From Burkholderiaceae bacterium (GTDB taxonomy: Bacteria > Pseudomonadota > Gammaproteobacteria > Burkholderiales > Burkholderiaceae_E), in NCBI GenBank assembly GCA_023258775.1, contig JALQWJ010000033.1, positions 1-10,675 on the forward strand: a stretch of 10,675 nt of DNA, read 5' to 3'. A model generated the notes under the pieces. That model was not told the origin of the DNA. It searched no databases and saw only the letters and a list, made by a program, of their open reading frames with translations. The first letter of the stretch is position 1; every line of letters begins with the position of its first letter. A program made the position numbers and the translations under genes. Shown here one piece after another: positions 8,325 to 10,675 of this stretch.

Positions 8325-8356
8325 AAAAAAGCCGGAACCTCTTTCGAAGCTCCGGC
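8325..8356 (-). terminator. Intrinsic terminator downstream of gltA
   Basis: On the minus strand the arm GCCGGAGCTTC (8356-8346), the loop GAAA and the arm GAGGTTCCGGC (8341-8331) form an 11-base stem with two G-U pairs. It is capped by a GAAA tetraloop and followed directly by six T (8330-8325). This is a textbook rho-independent terminator. It lies about 60 bases after the gltA stop, so it should end the sdh-gltA transcript and separate it from the odh operon. Confidence 0.9.
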
Positions 8357-8417
8357 CTCTTTCAAACACTTGCGGCACGTGAAAGCCTAAGTCTGGTTCG
8401 ACAAGCCCTCGATTGCT

Positions 8418-9725
8418 CTAGCTGCGTTGATCCAAGGGTAAAACATCACGCCTGGTTGCACCATTAAAGAGTTGCCGGGGTCGACCAATCTTATAGTCGG
8501 GATCGGCAATCATCTCTGTCCATTGTGAAATCCAACCTACGGTTCTGGCAAGTGCGAAAATGCAGGTAAACATATCGGTAGGAATACCCATCGCCTTTTG
8601 GACAATGCCCGAATAAAAATCGACATTCGGGTAGAGCTTTCGCTGAATAAAGTAATCGTCTTCCAGCGCAATTTGCTCGAGTTTCATCGAAAGCTTAAAC
8701 AAGGGATCATCGCCAAGTCCTAGCTCGCCAAGCACCTCGTGACAGGTTTCACGCATCAACTTCGCGCGCGGATCATAGTTCTTGTAAACACGGTGACCGA
8801 AGCCCATAAGCTTGGCTGTTGACTGCTTGTCTTTGACTTGCTTGATGAATTCGCCAATCTTCTCGACACCGCCCATTTTCTGAATGTCATTGAGCATGAC
8901 AAGACAAGCTTCATTCGCACCGCCATGTGCGGGCCCCCAGAGCGTGGCAATACCAGCAGCGATACAAGCGAAGGGATTGGCTCCCGAAGAACCAGCCAGA
9001 CGAACGGTTGATGTCGATGCGTTTTGCTCATGATCTGCATGCAAGATCAAAATTCGATCGAGAGCACGCACAAGTACATCGTTAATTTCGTAGTCCTCGC
9101 ACGGGTTACCGAACATCATTCGCATGAAATTTGCGCTGTAAGAAAGCGAATTTTTCGGATAAATGAACGGCTGACCGATCGAGTATTTATAAGCCATCGC
9201 CACCAGGGTTGGCATTTTTGCAATTAAACGAATCGCGGAAATCTCACGGTGCGCAGCGTTATTAATGTCCAGACTATCGTGATAGAAAGCTGCCAGGGCA
9301 CCAACAACGCCAACGAGCACAGCCATCGGATGCGCATCACGACGGAAACCCTGAAAAAAGCGCTGCATTTGCTCATGAACCATCGTGTGTTTGGTCACGG
9401 TGCCGACAAATTGATCGCGCTTGCTGCGGGTTGGTAGCTCGCCATTAAGCAGTAAATAACAGGTCTCCAGATAATCACACTGGACGGCAATTTGCTCAAT
9501 AGGATAGCCGCGATACAGCAGCTCGCCTCGATCACCGTCGATATAGGTGATCTTCGACTCGCAAGCAGCCGTCGACATAAAACCTGGATCGAAGGTGAAC
9601 TTTCCTGTTTGGCCGTAGAGCTTACGGATATCAATCACATCAGGACCGATAGAGCCTTTATAAATGGGGAAGTCAACCGAGGGCGTACCGTCGGTGAAGC
9701 TGATCGTCGCTTTGGTGTCAGACAT
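8418..9725 (-). CDS. gltA: Citrate synthase
   Basis: This 435-residue enzyme condenses acetyl-CoA with oxaloacetate to citrate, the entry step of the TCA cycle. The catalytic triad of the family is present: His267 in [12 protein letters not shown], His311 in [15 protein letters not shown], and Asp369 in [14 protein letters not shown]. The preceding [15 protein letters not shown] and the N-terminal beta-rich region ([16 protein letters not shown], then [20 protein letters not shown]) match the type II, usually hexameric, citrate synthases of Gram-negative bacteria, which in several species are inhibited by NADH; I cannot show NADH control here. The ATG at 9725 has GAAGAG five bases upstream. 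The gene starts 64 bases after sdhE, with no terminator seen in the gap, so it may be transcribed from the sdh promoter. A strong terminator follows. Confidence 0.98.
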   Translation of the reverse strand: MSDTKATISFTDGTPSVDFPIYKGSIGPDVIDIRKLYGQTGKFTFDPGFMSTAACESKITYIDGDRGELLYRGYPIEQIAVQCDYLETCYLLLNGELPTRSKRDQFVGTVTKHTMVHEQMQRFFQGFRRDAHPMAVLVGVVGALAAFYHDSLDINNAAHREISAIRLIAKMPTLVAMAYKYSIGQPFIYPKNSLSYSANFMRMMFGNPCEDYEINDVLVRALDRILILHADHEQNASTSTVRLAGSSGANPFACIAAGIATLWGPAHGGANEACLVMLNDIQKMGGVEKIGEFIKQVKDKQSTAKLMGFGHRVYKNYDPRAKLMRETCHEVLGELGLGDDPLFKLSMKLEQIALEDDYFIQRKLYPNVDFYSGIVQKAMGIPTDMFTCIFALARTVGWISQWTEMIADPDYKIGRPRQLFNGATRRDVLPLDQRS

Positions 9726-9789
9726 GGCAACTCTTCATCAAGGGTTAATCAACAATATCAACGCAAAAATTCGTGTTTTACGCCCTGCT

Positions 9790-10059
9790 TTATACAGAAC
9801 GTAAAGTCTCAAGGACTGCAATGACGCGGGGATCGAGTAAATCACCCTCAGGTTGCTGCCGGGCGAGCACGAGGTCCAAGAGTTCATTGTCCGACAAGTT
9901 CAATAAATGGTCGAGACCGAACTCAAAATCTTCAGTTAAATTTTGATCAAAACGATCGAGAAATCGGGTCAAGAGCAAATCGTTTTCGAGCAAACCTCGA
10001 CGACAACGCCAACGTAAACGACGACGCCGTGCGTCTTGGTCGAGAGTTTGTAGCGCCAC
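9790..10059 (-). CDS. sdhE: Succinate dehydrogenase assembly factor SdhE
   Basis: This 89-residue protein belongs to the SdhE/Sdh5 (DUF339) family, which helps attach FAD covalently to the flavoprotein SdhA. The hallmark RGxxE motif is present (Arg21-Gly22-Leu-Leu-Glu25) within LRWRCRRGLLENDLLLTRF, followed by a helical, acidic C-terminal half typical of the family (LSDNELLDLV). A run of four arginines (11-14) lies before it. Two GTG codons could serve as start. The one at 10065 has its AAGGA only one base away, while the one at 10059 has it seven bases away and is preferred; the difference is two residues. It begins 27 bases after sdhB and 64 bases before gltA, the usual betaproteobacterial arrangement. 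Confidence 0.95.
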   Translation of the reverse strand: MALQTLDQDARRRRLRWRCRRGLLENDLLLTRFLDRFDQNLTEDFEFGLDHLLNLSDNELLDLVLARQQPEGDLLDPRVIAVLETLRSV

Positions 10060-10078
10060 CGTCACTTCCTTAGTTGAT

Positions 10079-10098
10079 CGCGCGGTTTAAACCGCGCG
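10079..10098. repeat. Perfect 20-bp palindrome over the sdhB stop codon
   Basis: The sequence CGCGCGGTTTAAACCGCGCG is a perfect inverted repeat with no spacer, and it covers the last three codons and the stop of sdhB. In the mRNA it could fold into an eight-pair GC-rich stem with a TTAA loop, ending about 8 bases before the sdhE ribosome binding site. No T-run follows, so it is not an ordinary terminator. A role in mRNA stability or in lowering sdhE translation is possible but inferred. Confidence 0.7.
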
Positions 10099-10675
10099 CT
10101 TCACCATCAACTCTTTAATCTTGCCAATCGCCTTGGTCGGATTGAGTCCCTTCGGACAAACGTCTACACAATTCATAATGGTGTGGCAACGAAACAATCG
10201 ATATGGGTCTTCAAGGTTATCAAGCCTTGCTGAAGTGGCCTGATCGCGTGTGTCTGCGATAAAACGATAGGCCTGCAATAAGCCGGCCGGACCTACAAAC
10301 TTGTCGGGATTCCACCAAAATGAAGGGCAACTGGTTGAGCAGCAGGCACACAAGATGCACTCATAAAGCCCATCGAGTTCTTCGCGATCCTCAGGCAACT
10401 GTAAGCGTTCTTTTTCTGGGGGGCCGGTGTTTCGTTGATCAGGTAGGGCTTGATCGAGTGGTACTGCTTGAAGAACTGGGTCATGTCCACAATCAGGTCG
10501 CGCACCACGGGCAGGCCAGGCAGCGGCTTCAAGACGATGTCGCCCTTGAGCGTGTTCAGGTTGGTCAGGCAGGCCAGGCCGTTTTTGCCGTTGATGTTCA
10601 TGGCGTCCGAGCCGCACACGCCTTCACGGCAGGAGCGGCGGAACGACAGGGTGGGGTCCACGGCCTTGAGCTTGA
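10087..10675 (-). CDS. sdhB: Succinate dehydrogenase iron-sulfur subunit, partial and frameshifted
   Basis: SdhB carries electrons from the SdhA flavin to the membrane quinone site through three Fe-S clusters. The N-terminal part, read from the right edge, has the [2Fe-2S] site [13 protein letters not shown] with Cys codons near 10631, 10616 and 10571. It ends at LINETPAP. The C-terminal part resumes one frame over at PPEKERLQ and carries [21 protein letters not shown] (about 10329-10359) and [18 protein letters not shown] (Cys codons near 10188, 10170, 10158) for the [4Fe-4S] and [3Fe-4S] clusters. The two frames meet at six C (10418-10423). Seven C would give an unbroken family sequence (APPEKERLQ). 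As written, the N-terminal frame runs out of family sequence and stops at 10293. The first few dozen residues are beyond the window. Codon use differs sharply on the two sides of the break. The identity is certain; whether the break is real or artefact is open. Confidence 0.93.
10418..10423 (-). other. One-base frameshift at a C6 run, at a change of codon usage
   Basis: The run is six G on the plus strand and six C in the sdhB sense. By hand count, 74 of 81 codons (91%) between 10661 and this run end in G or C, against 57 of 110 (52%) between it and the sdhB stop. Overall GC is 65% in 10501-10675 and about 50% in 10081-10440. The missing base and the shift in composition fall at the same place, within about 20 bases. 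Confidence 0.85.

Noticed and set aside
9726..9789. T-run (TTTTT) between sdhE and gltA as a terminator
   Set aside because: No stable stem precedes it; only a three-base pairing (CGT with ACG) can be drawn. The repeated TTGAT triplets in the gap also give no recognisable operator.
10087..10617. A 176-codon open frame that could be taken as a complete protein
   Set aside because: Its first ~65 residues are an out-of-frame reading of the conserved SdhB N-terminal region; only the rest is SdhB. It is a product of the frameshift, not a separate gene.

Overview
This window is a stretch of core metabolism. It holds part of the TCA-cycle gene cluster of a betaproteobacterium, with every gene on the minus strand. 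The product sequences and the order sdhB-sdhE-gltA-odhA-odhB-lpdA-zapE point to Burkholderiales. An Alcaligenaceae-like lineage is my best guess from gene order, but this is not proven. GC content is about 50% over the part I counted by hand, which is low for the group.

Reading in the direction of transcription (right to left): (1) 10087-10675 is the iron-sulfur subunit of succinate dehydrogenase, sdhB. It runs off the right edge and is broken by a one-base frameshift at a run of six C. The part beyond the frameshift has very different codon usage. (2) 9790-10059 is sdhE, the FAD assembly factor for succinate dehydrogenase. (3) 8418-9725 is citrate synthase, gltA, followed by a strong intrinsic terminator at 8325-8356. 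(4) A gene-free leader of about 220 bases precedes the 2-oxoglutarate dehydrogenase operon: odhA (E1, 5232-8102), odhB (E2, 3810-5105) and lpdA (E3, 2333-3793). (5) Close behind follow zapE (AFG1-type ATPase), a 65-residue DUF465/YdcH-like protein that overlaps the zapE end, and the N-terminal 309 residues of a DinG/YoaA/XPD-type iron-sulfur DNA helicase that leaves the window at its left edge.

The genes work together. GltA makes citrate, OdhA-OdhB-Lpd converts 2-oxoglutarate to succinyl-CoA, and Sdh with its maturation factor SdhE oxidises succinate into the quinone pool. ZapE, the small DUF465 protein and the helicase are not metabolic enzymes but are tightly packed behind lpdA and may share its transcript.

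I found no mobile element, CRISPR array, tRNA, rRNA or unknown system. The most notable signal is at the right end. A sharp change from about 50% to over 90% GC at third codon positions coincides with the sdhB frameshift, which suggests a chimeric junction (assembly artefact or recombination). Smaller points of interest are a perfect 20-bp palindrome over the sdhB stop codon, a hairpin between odhA and odhB, and a five-codon mini-ORF before zapE.
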